Shown here piece after piece: positions 35,388 to 44,827 of a stretch of 64,000 bases of DNA. Source of the stretch: Bradyrhizobium symbiodeficiens. GTDB taxonomy: Bacteria > Pseudomonadota > Alphaproteobacteria > Rhizobiales > Xanthobacteraceae. Numbering within the stretch: position 1 is the stretch's first letter; the number at the start of each line of letters is the position of its first letter. The translations under genes and the position numbers were made by a program. The DNA lies in assembly GCF_002266465.3 (NCBI RefSeq), contig NZ_CP029427.2:6264501-6328500 (forward strand). The letters are read 5' to 3'. Below the pieces are notes generated by a model. The model was not told the origin of the DNA. It did no database searches and saw nothing but the letters and a program-made list of their open reading frames with translations.

Positions 35388-36710
35388 TCAGGAGCCCGAG
35401 CCGAGGCACTTGTTGGTCTTGGTGTTGAAGTTGCCGCACTTCTTGCCGACCCAGTCGCCGATCAGGTCCTTGGAGCCGTCGAGCTCCTTCGACCAGGCGT
35501 CGCCAGCAACGAGACCCGGGGTTTTCCAGACCACGTCGAACTGGCCGTTGCCCTTGATCTCGCCGATGAACACCGGCTTGGTGATGTGGTGATTCGGCAG
35601 CATCTTCGACACGCCACCGGTCAGGTTCGGCGTTTCGGTGCCGGGAAGCGCGTCGATCACCTTGTCCGGATCGGTCGACTTCACCTTCTCGACCGCCTTC
35701 ACCCACATGTTGAAGCCGATCACGCTGGCTTCCATGGGATCGTTGGTCACGCGCTTCGGGTTCTTGGTGTAGGCCTGCCAGTCCTTGATGAACTTCTCGT
35801 TCGCCGGGGTCTTGATCGATTCGAAGTAGTTCCAGGCGGCGAGATGGCCGAGCAACGGCTTGGTGTCGATGCCGGCGAGTTCTTCCTCACCCACCGAGAA
35901 CGCGACCACCGGGATGTCCTTCGCCTTGATGCCCTGGTTGCCGAGCTCCTTGTAGAAGGGGACGTTGGCGTCGCCGTTGATGGTCGAGACCACCGCGGTC
36001 TTCTTGCCGGCCGAGCCGAACTTCTTGATATCGGCCACGATCGTCTGCCAGTCGGAGTGACCGAACGGCGTGTAGTTGATCATGATGTCTTCCTGGGCGA
36101 CACCCTTCGACTTCAGATAGGCTTCCAGGATCTTGTTGGTGGTGCGCGGATAGACGTAGTCGGTGCCCGCGAGCACCCAGCGCTTCACCTTCTCTTCCTT
36201 CATCAGGTAGTCGACCGCGGGGATCGCCTGCTGGTTCGGCGCAGCACCGGTGTAGAACACGTTGCGTTCGCTCTCCTCGCCCTCATACTGCACGGGGTAG
36301 AACAGGATGTTGTTCAGCTCCTTGAAAACCGGGAGCACCGACTTGCGCGACACCGAGGTCCAGCAACCGAACACGACCGCGACCTTGTCCTTGGTGATCA
36401 GCTCGCGCGCCTTTTCGGCGAACAGCGGCCAGTTCGACGCGGGGTCGACGACAACGGCTTCGAGCTTCTTTCCGAGAACGCCGCCCTTCTTGTTCTGCTC
36501 GTCGATCAGGAAGAGGATGGTGTCCTTCAGCGTGGTTTCGCTGATGGCCATGGTGCCGGAAAGGGAGTGCAGCACGCCGACCTTGATGGTGTCGTCCGCG
36601 GCCTTGGCGCCAGTCAATGAAGCCAGTCCAAGCACCAGGCCGGCGGTCGCGGCGAGCACACCGCGGCGGCTAAATGACGCCGCTATATCGTGAGTAGATT
36701 TGCTAAACAT
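35388..36710 (-). CDS. urtA: Urea ABC transporter substrate-binding protein UrtA
   Basis: Periplasmic urea-binding protein, 440 aa. The signal peptide contains SRRGVLAATAGLVLG, a Tat-like twin-arginine motif, with cleavage near AKA|ADD. Mature start DTIKVGVLHSLSGTMAISETTLKD, then VQYEGEESERNVFYTGAAPNQQAIPAVDYLM, diagnostic for UrtA over amide-binding AmiC/FmdD. GGGAGATGAG precedes the start. First gene of the supra-operon, about 65 nt downstream of the predicted sigma-54 start site. Confidence 0.95.
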   Translation of the reverse strand: MFSKSTHDIAASFSRRGVLAATAGLVLGLASLTGAKAADDTIKVGVLHSLSGTMAISETTLKDTILFLIDEQNKKGGVLGKKLEAVVVDPASNWPLFAEKARELITKDKVAVVFGCWTSVSRKSVLPVFKELNNILFYPVQYEGEESERNVFYTGAAPNQQAIPAVDYLMKEEKVKRWVLAGTDYVYPRTTNKILEAYLKSKGVAQEDIMINYTPFGHSDWQTIVADIKKFGSAGKKTAVVSTINGDANVPFYKELGNQGIKAKDIPVVAFSVGEEELAGIDTKPLLGHLAAWNYFESIKTPANEKFIKDWQAYTKNPKRVTNDPMEASVIGFNMWVKAVEKVKSTDPDKVIDALPGTETPNLTGGVSKMLPNHHITKPVFIGEIKGNGQFDVVWKTPGLVAGDAWSKELDGSKDLIGDWVGKKCGNFNTKTNKCLGSGS

Positions 36711-37215
36711 GAGTGTCTCATCTCCCTGACGCAGACGTGAAAAACGCTGCGAAACGGCCCCACGGCCGCCTGCGATTAACGGAATCGCAAGAACCGTGCC
36801 ATGGCCTGGGCACCTGCCAACTCATTGGTCAGATTAGACAATTCTATTGCAATCCAAGTTTAGCCGCAGTTCAATTGCTTATAATTTAGGCGATCAAAAT
36901 GTATGCTTATGCGGCAGTCAGTTCATTTTTTGAGCATCTACCTGCTTGTGGCTAAAATTCCGGCATAAATATTTTTGCACCGCAATAACCATTTCAGGCA
37001 GCTCCGCCTTGAAAGCGCCCCTTCAATGTTCCATATGACGCTCAGAGACCTCTTGCGAATCAGGCGGTCGTCGCGAGCCGCGTGTTCTTAAGCCCTTACG
37101 GGCCTCTGGCTTGCCCCATAATCTCCCAAGCCATCCGACACCCCAAACACGCAGGTGTCTTCTCGACACCCTTTTGCGTGCGCCGCGCTGAATGCGCCGG
37201 GCGCCCGCTTTTGAC
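36711..37215. other. Divergent control region urtA / helicase
   Basis: 505 bp without a gene. It holds the sigma-54 promoter (36786-36801), an AT-rich tract about 36820-37000 that stands out from the GC-rich surroundings and could bind IHF or an activator, and the helicase leader with a weak hairpin (GGTGTC-TTCTC-GACACC then CTTTT, 37154-37174). No clear NtrC palindrome was found by eye. Confidence 0.6.
36786..36801 (-). promoter_or_regulatory. Sigma-54 (-24/-12) promoter of urt-ure operon
   Basis: Reads TGGCACG-N4(GTTC)-TTGCG on the minus strand, matching the consensus TGGCACG-N4-TTGC[A/T] except for the last base. It lies 76 bp upstream of the urtA start, with the expected start site near 36775. 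Sigma-54 with NtrC is the usual nitrogen-limitation control, which fits urea use. Confidence 0.8.
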
Positions 37216-38790
<1,575 letters not shown>

Positions 38791-38813
38791 CCGTCCACGA
38801 CCTGGAGAAATTC

Positions 38814-39101
38814 ATGGCTAAGGAAGAGCTGATCCAGTTCGAAGGACTGGTCACCGAAATCCTCCCCGACGCGCGCTACCGCGTGCAGCTCGATGCCGGA
38901 CACGAGATCGTCGCCTATACCGCCGGCAAGATGAAGAAGAACCGCATCAAGACGCTGGCGGGCGACCGCGTGACGGTGGAGATGTCGCCCTATGACCTCG
39001 AAAAGGGCCGGCTGATTTTCCGCCACAAGGACGAGCGTCCCAGCGGGATGGGTGGACCGCCCCGCCCAGGCCAGCGCGGCGGCCAGTTCCGCCGGCGCTA
39101 G
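38814..39101 (+). CDS. infA: Translation initiation factor IF-1 (extended)
   Basis: S1/OB-fold factor, 95 aa. Core MAKEELIQFEGLVTEILPDA, GHEIVAYTAGKMKKNRIKTLAGDRVTVEMSPYDL, closely IF-1. The C-terminal Gly/Pro/Arg extension (SGMGGPPRPGQRGGQFRRR) is beyond the usual ~72 residues and resembles the second, non-standard IF-1 copy in rhizobia. Whether it is the only infA of the genome cannot be seen here. 23 bp after the helicase gene. Confidence 0.93.
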   Translation: MAKEELIQFEGLVTEILPDARYRVQLDAGHEIVAYTAGKMKKNRIKTLAGDRVTVEMSPYDLEKGRLIFRHKDERPSGMGGPPRPGQRGGQFRRR

Positions 39102-39145
39102 GCGCCTGCCGGCACCCTTGGAAGTGAAATTCCGGCCTAAATGTC

Positions 39146-39172
39146 GATCCGCCGCGGACCTCGCGGCGGATC
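39146..39172. repeat. Inverted repeat downstream of infA
   Basis: Perfect 11-bp arms GATCCGCCGCG / CGCGGCGGATC with a 5-nt loop, followed by AAAAAA on the plus strand. It lacks a T-tract in the direction of infA transcription, so it is a weak or bidirectional terminator at best. Confidence 0.5.
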
Positions 39173-39193
39173 AAAAAATCGTGCACGTCCGGA

Positions 39194-39222
39194 TTGTTTT
39201 GGGGCCCCAATTCCGATAAAAT
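39194..39222 (+). promoter_or_regulatory. Candidate sigma-70 promoter of cspA-like gene
   Basis: TTGTTT, 17-bp spacer, TAAAAT. If used, the leader before the GTG start at 39367 is about 135-140 nt, the long 5' untranslated region typical of cold-shock mRNAs. Confidence 0.45.
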
Positions 39223-39366
39223 GAATTCATCGATTTTCGGCCGGACGACATTAGCATCCACCGGTACAGCCGGTTCAGACACGCTGACGACCCTTCCAAA
39301 AATTCGATCTAACTGGCCTGCGCAAGTGGGCTGCAACATTGTGTTATCTGAGAAGGGACTATCCCC

Positions 39367-39579
39367 GTGAGCATGGGAACCGTGAAGTGGTTTAACGCGA
39401 CCAAAGGCTTCGGCTTCATTCAGCCCGACGATGGCGGCCAGGACGTGTTTGTCCACATCAGCGCTGTGGAGCGTGCGGGCCTCGGCACGCTGCGTGAAGG
39501 CCAGAAGCTCTCCTACGAGATCGTGGCCGACCGCCGTTCCGGCAAGTCGGCAGCGGACAACCTCCGCTCCGAAGGCTGA
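39367..39579 (+). CDS. cspA: Cold-shock protein CspA family
   Basis: 70-aa OB-fold RNA-binding protein. RNP1 KGFGFIQP and RNP2 VFVHIS motifs are intact (KWFNATKGFGFI at residues 7-18). Starts at GTG 39367, with GAAGGGA 9 nt upstream; ATG 39373 is an alternative. A long leader precedes it and a strong terminator follows, so it is a single-gene unit. Confidence 0.95.
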   Translation: MSMGTVKWFNATKGFGFIQPDDGGQDVFVHISAVERAGLGTLREGQKLSYEIVADRRSGKSAADNLRSEG

Positions 39580-39628
39580 GCCGCCGGGCGCGTGGCCCGA
39601 TCGGCTCGCGCAAGCCAAAGAAAGCAAG

Positions 39629-39656
39629 AAGGCCGTGCGCGACGCACGGCCTTTTT
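39629..39656 (+). terminator. Terminator of the cspA-like gene
   Basis: 11-bp stem AAGGCCGTGCG / CGCACGGCCTT with a 3-nt loop, followed by TTT, 50 bp after the stop. Convergent with the TadE-like genes, which it may also serve. Confidence 0.85.
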
Positions 39657-39680
39657 CATTTTAGCGCCTGCGCGCGGATT

Positions 39681-40313
39681 TCAGCACGTCGACGGGACGC
39701 CGTTGTAGGGAACGCAGGTGACCTGGCGCGGCCGCGTGTAGGACAGATCGCTCAAGTTTATGCTCGACTTCAGCACGTAGCCTACGGAAGGCGTGTAAGT
39801 GTAATTCGCCTCGCTGAGGATGAGGTAGCTCGACGGGATCAAGAGCGTCGAGGGAATCATGGTGGTGACCTTGTCGCCGGCCTTGCGGGCCGAGGTCGCC
39901 AGCGTCGCTTGCGTCGCGCCGCTCGCAATGGTGCCGGCCTTGCTCCATTGGACCGTGGCAATGCTGTTGGCATCGATATAGATCTGGGAGACCGTGCCCT
40001 TCACCAGACTGGCGTCGTAGGGCATGATGACCGAGATGCTCGCCGTGAACGTATCCTTCATGTCGGCATCGGCGAGCGTCGTCGACTGCGATGTCAAATC
40101 GGACAGAGCCCGCGCGATCAATGTGACCTTGCGATCGATCGCCACGGCCGACGAGAACTCGACGGTGCCGAAGAACATCACCAGCATCAGCGGGACGATG
40201 ACCGCGAACTCGGTCGCCGCGAGCGCGCGCTTGTCGGCGACGAAGTCGCGCACGGAACGACATGCATTCCGCCAGATATTCGCAATCGCCTGCATCGGTC
40301 CGCTCGGATCCAT
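39681..40313 (-). CDS. TadE/TadG-like pseudopilin
   Basis: 210 aa. Near the N-terminus (about residues 29-60) is ALAATEFAVIVPLMLVMFF, the TadE motif with the invariant Glu, followed by a globular extracellular part with few cysteines until the C-terminal pair. Processed by CpaA-type peptidase in related loci. ATG 40313 is 5 bp after the stop of the upstream TadE gene; ATG 40295 is possible. Probably a minor pilin of the Flp pilus encoded nearby. Confidence 0.83.
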   Translation of the reverse strand: MDPSGPMQAIANIWRNACRSVRDFVADKRALAATEFAVIVPLMLVMFFGTVEFSSAVAIDRKVTLIARALSDLTSQSTTLADADMKDTFTASISVIMPYDASLVKGTVSQIYIDANSIATVQWSKAGTIASGATQATLATSARKAGDKVTTMIPSTLLIPSSYLILSEANYTYTPSVGYVLKSSINLSDLSYTRPRQVTCVPYNGVPSTC

Positions 40314-40318
40314 CTGTC

Positions 40319-40903
40319 TCAGAAGGGTTCGTTCTTGAAGGCCGTGGTCGCCACCATCAGCCGTTTGTTGCTGCACCCGATATTGTAGCCGAGGCCGGTG
40401 ACGATGAGCGGCCACTGGTAGAACAGCCGCACCACGACCACCTGGCCCGAGGTCCCGGCACTGTATTGCATGCCGGCCGGGTTGAAATTGCAGGAATCGC
40501 CGTAGCTCGTCAGGCTCAACGACCCGAAGGAGCTGGTGCTCACGACGTCGACGTAAAGCTTGTTGCAATCAAACAGCGCCGGGATCTGCGTGCACACATA
40601 GGCCTTGAACGTCGTTTTGTCGCACGCCATGACCACGCCGGGCGTGGTCTGGCAGGCCGCCACCGAACCGCCCTGCGCTTGCGCCTGGCCGGTCAGGATC
40701 GCGCGCGCGGAATTTTGCGTGATGGTCTCGAGCACCTGGCTCGCGAAGAACATGAGCGCCGTTTCGATGATGGCGAACAGCAGCCCGAAGAACATCGGGG
40801 CGACCAGGGCGAACTCGACGGCCGCGGAACCGCGGCGGTTGCCGCGAAACCGGCCCAGCGCTTTCCGGAGCGTGAACCTCGTAGGTGCAGGCGTTGGCAT
40901 CAC
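40319..40903 (-). CDS. tadE: TadE family minor pilin
   Basis: 194 aa. N-terminal RGSAAVEFALVAPMFFGLLFAIIET is a TadE hallmark (invariant Glu at residue 30), followed by a variable periplasmic domain with five cysteines. A second TadE-like gene follows at 5 bp. These minor pilins assist Flp pilus assembly; the main tad genes run on the other strand 2 kb away. Confidence 0.87.
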   Translation of the reverse strand: MMPTPAPTRFTLRKALGRFRGNRRGSAAVEFALVAPMFFGLLFAIIETALMFFASQVLETITQNSARAILTGQAQAQGGSVAACQTTPGVVMACDKTTFKAYVCTQIPALFDCNKLYVDVVSTSSFGSLSLTSYGDSCNFNPAGMQYSAGTSGQVVVVRLFYQWPLIVTGLGYNIGCSNKRLMVATTAFKNEPF

Positions 40904-41124
40904 GTCAAATTCCCCAGCAACGGGCGATCAACTGTTCCGTTCAATAGCGGAAACTGATTGTTTAAGTGTTTCAGGCGATCCGCAGCCGGCGGACCGCGCC
41001 GTTAAGAATGCGTTAACCAGCCGCGACCCCAAGCCCATGGAAAGCGCGGCGCGCGGAGACCCCTTCCTCGTCCGCAAGCGGCCTGAGGCGATCCTGCCCG
41101 GGGCAAACCCGCCGAACGATCGTG

Positions 41125-41625
41125 CTAGTTCGACTTGGCCGGAGCGGCGCCGCCACCACCGCTGGCGCTGGCGCTCAGCGAGCCGGCCTGGTTCATCGTG
41201 TTGTTGAAGTAGGTGTCGCTGTCGCCAAGCGTCACGCGACGCTGGCAAAGCGGCACGCAGCTGTAGGACTCGCGCTCGATCCCGCGATAGACGGTGACGA
41301 GCCGGTCGCTCGGGCCTTCGACCTGGATCTGGCGGTCGACCAGAATCTCGCCGGCCCGATCGAGCGCGATGAAATTGGTGGCTCCATAGCCCTTGCCGGT
41401 CACGACGATCATGCCGCCGGGCTGGAGCGTGACGTCAGCGATGAGGGGATTGCCGACCACCAGGGTCGCCACCTTGCCGGGGAGCCGCACCAGCTTGGCC
41501 TGGTCGACATTGACGGCGATGGTGTCGGCGGTCGGGTCGGCAAGGCCGGCAGCCGGCGATGCCAGCACCGCGGCCGCAACCAGAAGACAGACGCGCGCAC
41601 GACGGCGCAGTAACTCTTTACGCAT
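41125..41625 (-). CDS. Stand-alone pilus secretin N-terminal domain protein
   Basis: 166 aa with a signal peptide (cleavage near GLA|DPT, residue 29). The mature part is the 'pilus formation protein N-terminal' domain seen in CpaC: TIAVNVDQAKLVRLPGKVATLVVGNP...VTLQPGGMIVVTGKGYGATNFIALD. The C-terminal secretin domain of CpaC is absent, and there is a Cys-x3-Cys (CVPLC) and a Gly/Ala-rich tail. Full-length CpaC is encoded separately. May be a periplasmic partner of the secretin. Confidence 0.82.
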   Translation of the reverse strand: MRKELLRRRARVCLLVAAAVLASPAAGLADPTADTIAVNVDQAKLVRLPGKVATLVVGNPLIADVTLQPGGMIVVTGKGYGATNFIALDRAGEILVDRQIQVEGPSDRLVTVYRGIERESYSCVPLCQRRVTLGDSDTYFNNTMNQAGSLSASASGGGGAAPAKSN

Positions 41626-41776
41626 ACTCTTACCCCCGGGACGTCACAAACCGGCAGAAGCGAACAGATAGCAGCGGAGCCGGTGCCCGACCCCGCTAAC
41701 CTGCCCTTAATTCGTGAACGTTCCGCAAACTCGCCGATTATTGTTTGAACAGACTGGCGTTTTACCGCCATCGAAG

Positions 41777-42604
41777 CTAGCGGCGGAACGGATAGGCGAG
41801 CTGACCTGCGATCTCTTTCGGCATGGTCGCTTCGTCCTTGCCGTATTCCTGCGGCAGTTCACCCTCGGGCATGCGGAAGGTGCCGAACAGGACATCCCAG
41901 ACCGGGAACGTGCCGGCAAAATTGGTGTCGCCGCCCTCCTCGAGCGAGGTGTGGTGCCAGCGGTGGAACACCGGCGTCGCCAGCAGATATTTGAACGGCC
42001 CGAAACTCCAGTTCAGGTTGGCGTGCACGAAGGCCGAATGGAAGGTCGTGAACGGGGCGAGCCAGACCATCGCGTTCGGGGAAATGCCGGCCATCAGCAG
42101 CACGACGTCGACGCCGATCGAGCCGAGCACGAGATTGACGGGATGGAAGCGGGCCGCCGAAATCCAGCTTATCTCCTCCGAGGAGTGATGGATCGCGTGG
42201 TACTTCCAGAACCCGCCGCCGTGGAACAGCCGGTGCAGCCAGTACAGCATGAAGTCGGACAGGACCAGGAACAGCGCGGCCTGGGCCCACAGCGGCATCA
42301 ACGAGAGCGGGCCGTGGCCGTTGTCGTAGAAGGCGATGAGTTCGTCGGCGTCGTGGATGTTGAAGACGAGACTCGCACCGACGATCAGAAGTCCGATCCG
42401 CATGGTGCGGGCGAACACCGGAACGAAGAACCAGTAGCAGATGTCGGTGACGATCTCGCGCTTGCGCCACCACGGCGCGCCGGCATTGCAGGCCCAGAGA
42501 TGTTCGAGCACGGTGAAGACCGCCGCGAGCGCGAAGGTGATGGGGATCACCTTGACGATGGTCTCGCCGAGCATCAGGGCGACTTGCATGGGCAGGCTCG
42601 ACAT
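41777..42604 (-). CDS. Sterol desaturase / fatty acid hydroxylase family protein
   Basis: 275-aa membrane di-iron enzyme with 4-5 hydrophobic segments. Histidine clusters in order: HRLFH (about residue 130), HAIHHSSEE (about 143), HANLNW and HRWHHTSLEEGGDTNF (about 215-230), the metal ligands of the family. Start ATG 42604 with GAGGCGAC before it; the frame to 42739 is not supported. Substrate unknown (a lipid or hopanoid is typical). Located between the pilus genes on opposite strands. Confidence 0.87.
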   Translation of the reverse strand: MSSLPMQVALMLGETIVKVIPITFALAAVFTVLEHLWACNAGAPWWRKREIVTDICYWFFVPVFARTMRIGLLIVGASLVFNIHDADELIAFYDNGHGPLSLMPLWAQAALFLVLSDFMLYWLHRLFHGGGFWKYHAIHHSSEEISWISAARFHPVNLVLGSIGVDVVLLMAGISPNAMVWLAPFTTFHSAFVHANLNWSFGPFKYLLATPVFHRWHHTSLEEGGDTNFAGTFPVWDVLFGTFRMPEGELPQEYGKDEATMPKEIAGQLAYPFRR

Positions 42605-42874
42605 CGTCGCCTCTCTTGCGAATTCCAGCTCCGTTACGCCTACGCCGCGAAATTTAAGGGAGCGTGAAGCCGGCGCCGCGCCGACGGTACATCCGGAACC
42701 GGAACGAATGACAGCGGCTGCCTTTAAGACGAAATTCACTCTGCATTAAAGCATCGCGCCGCAAGCGGGTTTGCCCGATCGAATTAACTCTACCGAAAGA
42801 GCTCGGCTCTCATGGTCATCACGTCAATGACGGCGCCGAACGAGGCGATCCCCACCCCAGTTGGAGTTATGTTC

Positions 42875-43039
42875 ATGAAGAACCTGATTGCACGTTTCGC
42901 GAAGGATGAATCCGGCGCCACCGCCATCGAATACGGCCTGATCGCAGCCGGCATCGCGCTGGCCATCATCACCGTCGTCAACAATCTCGGCACCACGCTG
43001 AACACCAAGTTCACCGCGATCTCGACCGGCCTCAAGTAA
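42875..43039 (+). CDS. flp: Flp/Fap type IVb major pilin
   Basis: 54 aa. Basic leader MKNLIARFAKDESG with cleavage before ATAIEYGLIAAGIALAIITVV; the conserved Glu-Tyr (EY) after cleavage is diagnostic for Flp. ATG 42875 with GGAG 8 nt upstream is used; ATG 42869 is just upstream. Separate terminator at 43062 gives high pilin transcript independent of the cpa operon. Confidence 0.93.
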   Translation: MKNLIARFAKDESGATAIEYGLIAAGIALAIITVVNNLGTTLNTKFTAISTGLK

Positions 43040-43061
43040 AGCCGGACGAACGACGGCAAGA

Positions 43062-43090
43062 GCCCCGGGACCTCCGGGGCCTTTGTTTTT
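43062..43090 (+). terminator. Terminator after flp
   Basis: 7-bp GC stem GCCCCGG / CCGGGGC with a 5-nt loop followed by CTTTGTTTTT, 22 bp after the pilin stop. Confidence 0.85.
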
Positions 43091-43107
43091 GAAGACGGCG
43101 AGTTCCG

Positions 43108-43254
43108 GTGGCGTTGCGTAAATACAGAACCGATGCCGCGGTCGCGGCAAATGCGACGGCGGAGGCACAGGCCGGCTCGCCGGTCTATTGGGTCTGCGTT
43201 GCGCTGCTGCTTGCGACGGCCGCGCTCGCCGCGCGCATTGCCAGCCTGTGGTGA
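43108..43254 (+). CDS. Small hypothetical membrane protein
   Basis: 48-aa frame from GTG 43108 (MALRKYRTDAAVAANATAEA) ending in a single hydrophobic helix (WVCVALLLATAALAARIASLW). Charged N-terminus then a membrane segment is a plausible small protein between pilin and peptidase genes. No known family and a modest ribosome site, so support is moderate. Confidence 0.4.
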   Translation: MALRKYRTDAAVAANATAEAQAGSPVYWVCVALLLATAALAARIASLW

Positions 43255-43377
43255 CGACGCGTTTTGCGGCTTCAGGCTCGCGCGGGACTTGCTGCCGTTG
43301 TCGGTTTGTTTAGCACTGCCGGCTAGCATCGGCCGACGCCGGTTCCCGCGGCAATCCCAGGCCTCAAGACGCAGCCC

Positions 43378-43902
43378 ATGATCCTCGACCTCGCGCGCCT
43401 TCTGCTCTTCCCGGCCCTGATGGCGTTCGCAGCCGCGAGCGATCTCTTCACGATGACGATCTCGAACCGCGTGTCGCTGGCGCTGGTCGCGGGCTTCTTC
43501 GCGCTCGCCCTCGCCGGTGGCATGGCACCTTACGAGATGCTCAGTCATGTCGGCGCCGGCGCGCTTCTCCTGGTCATCGCCTTCACCTGCTTTGCGATGG
43601 GCTGGGTCGGCGGCGGCGACGCCAAGGTCGCGGCCTCCGTCGCGCTCTGGTTCGGCTTCGCACCGCTGATGAACTTCCTGCTCTACGCCTCCTTGTTCGG
43701 CGGCGCGCTGACGCTGCTCCTGCTGCAATTCCGGCAATGGCCGCTGCCCTACGGGCTGGCGGGCCAGGCCTGGCTCGCCCGGCTGCACGCCAAGGAGAGC
43801 GGCATCCCCTACGGCATCGCGCTCGCGCTGAGTGCGCTGATGGTCTACCCGGAGACCGAATGGGTGAAGGCGATTGATCTCGCTCACCTCGCGCTGCGCT
43901 GA
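43378..43902 (+). CDS. cpaA: Prepilin peptidase CpaA/TadV
   Basis: 174-aa integral-membrane aspartyl peptidase that cleaves Flp and TadE leaders. The two catalytic Asp are seen in ASDLFTMTISN (about residue 22) and GWVGGGDAKV (about 81). Short, lacking the N-terminal methylase domain of PilD, as expected for the CpaA class. Followed by cpaB after 127 bp. Confidence 0.92.
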   Translation: MILDLARLLLFPALMAFAAASDLFTMTISNRVSLALVAGFFALALAGGMAPYEMLSHVGAGALLLVIAFTCFAMGWVGGGDAKVAASVALWFGFAPLMNFLLYASLFGGALTLLLLQFRQWPLPYGLAGQAWLARLHAKESGIPYGIALALSALMVYPETEWVKAIDLAHLALR

Positions 43903-44029
43903 ACGCACCGGGTAAACCCGGCGTTAAGGCGATTTAGATACGCCTCATTAACCATGCTTTGACGAATAGCTGGTCAACTGCCGATCAAGGCGGCGGCAGC
44001 GTCGCGGCGTTTTGTGGAAAGTGAAGCGT

Positions 44030-44827
44030 ATGAATAGGGCACGCATTGTCGTCCTGACGGTCGCCATCTGCGCCGGCGGTGCCGCCGCGTACCTGGCGAG
44101 CGGCTCGGACAATTCTGCGCCGCCTCAGGCCCCGGTCGCGCAGCTTGCGACCGTCGACGTCCTCGTGGCCAAGAACGACATCGGCCTCGGCCAGACCGTG
44201 AAGCCGGAAGATGTGCAATGGCAGACCTGGCCGGCCGCGACCGCCAGCGCCACCTTCATCCGCCGCAACGAGCGTCCCGAGGGCGTGACCCAGGTGACCG
44301 GTTCGATCGCGCGCGCCCCCTTCATTCAGGGTGAGCCGATCCGCGACCAGAAGCTGGTCAAGGCCGAGGGCTCCGGATTCATGGCGGCCATCCTGCCCAG
44401 CGGCATGCGGGCCATCTCGACCGAAATCTCGCCGGAGACCGGCGCAGGCGGCTTCATCCTGCCCAATGACCGCGTCGACGTCCTGCTCACGCGCCGTCTC
44501 AAGAACCCGGACCAGGCCGCCGGCGGCCAGGACGTCGTCACGTCCGAGATCATCCTGGTCAATGTGCGCGTGCTCGCCATCGACCAGGCTCCGAAGGAGA
44601 AGGACGGCCAGAACGCCGTGGTCGGCAAGACCGTGACCCTGGAACTCACTTCCGCACAGACCCAGGCGCTTTCCTCGGCCCGTCAGGCCGGAACGCTGTC
44701 GCTGGCGCTGCGCAGCATTGCCGACGTCAAGATGAGCGAAATCACGCTCGACGAATCCGCTCAGAAGCGCGACGGCATCTCGATCATTCGCTACGGCGTC
44801 CCGAGCTCGACGGCGAAAGCACGATGA
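44030..44827 (+). CDS. cpaB: Flp pilus assembly protein CpaB
   Basis: 265 aa. One N-terminal membrane/signal segment (ARIVVLTVAICAGGAAAYLA), then the SAF domain (VDVLVAKNDIGLGQTVKPEDVQWQTWP) and the RcpC/CpaB periplasmic domain (RAISTEISPETGAGGFILPNDRVDVLLTR). ATG 44030 with GGAAAG about 10 nt upstream; overlaps cpaC by 4 bp. Periplasmic partner of the secretin. Confidence 0.92.
   Translation: MNRARIVVLTVAICAGGAAAYLASGSDNSAPPQAPVAQLATVDVLVAKNDIGLGQTVKPEDVQWQTWPAATASATFIRRNERPEGVTQVTGSIARAPFIQGEPIRDQKLVKAEGSGFMAAILPSGMRAISTEISPETGAGGFILPNDRVDVLLTRRLKNPDQAAGGQDVVTSEIILVNVRVLAIDQAPKEKDGQNAVVGKTVTLELTSAQTQALSSARQAGTLSLALRSIADVKMSEITLDESAQKRDGISIIRYGVPSSTAKAR

Noticed and set aside
37154..37175. 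GGTGTC-TTCTC-GACACC hairpin with CTTTT as an attenuator of the helicase
   Set aside because: Only a 6-bp stem with a short interrupted T-run; too weak to claim as a terminator, noted only within the leader description.
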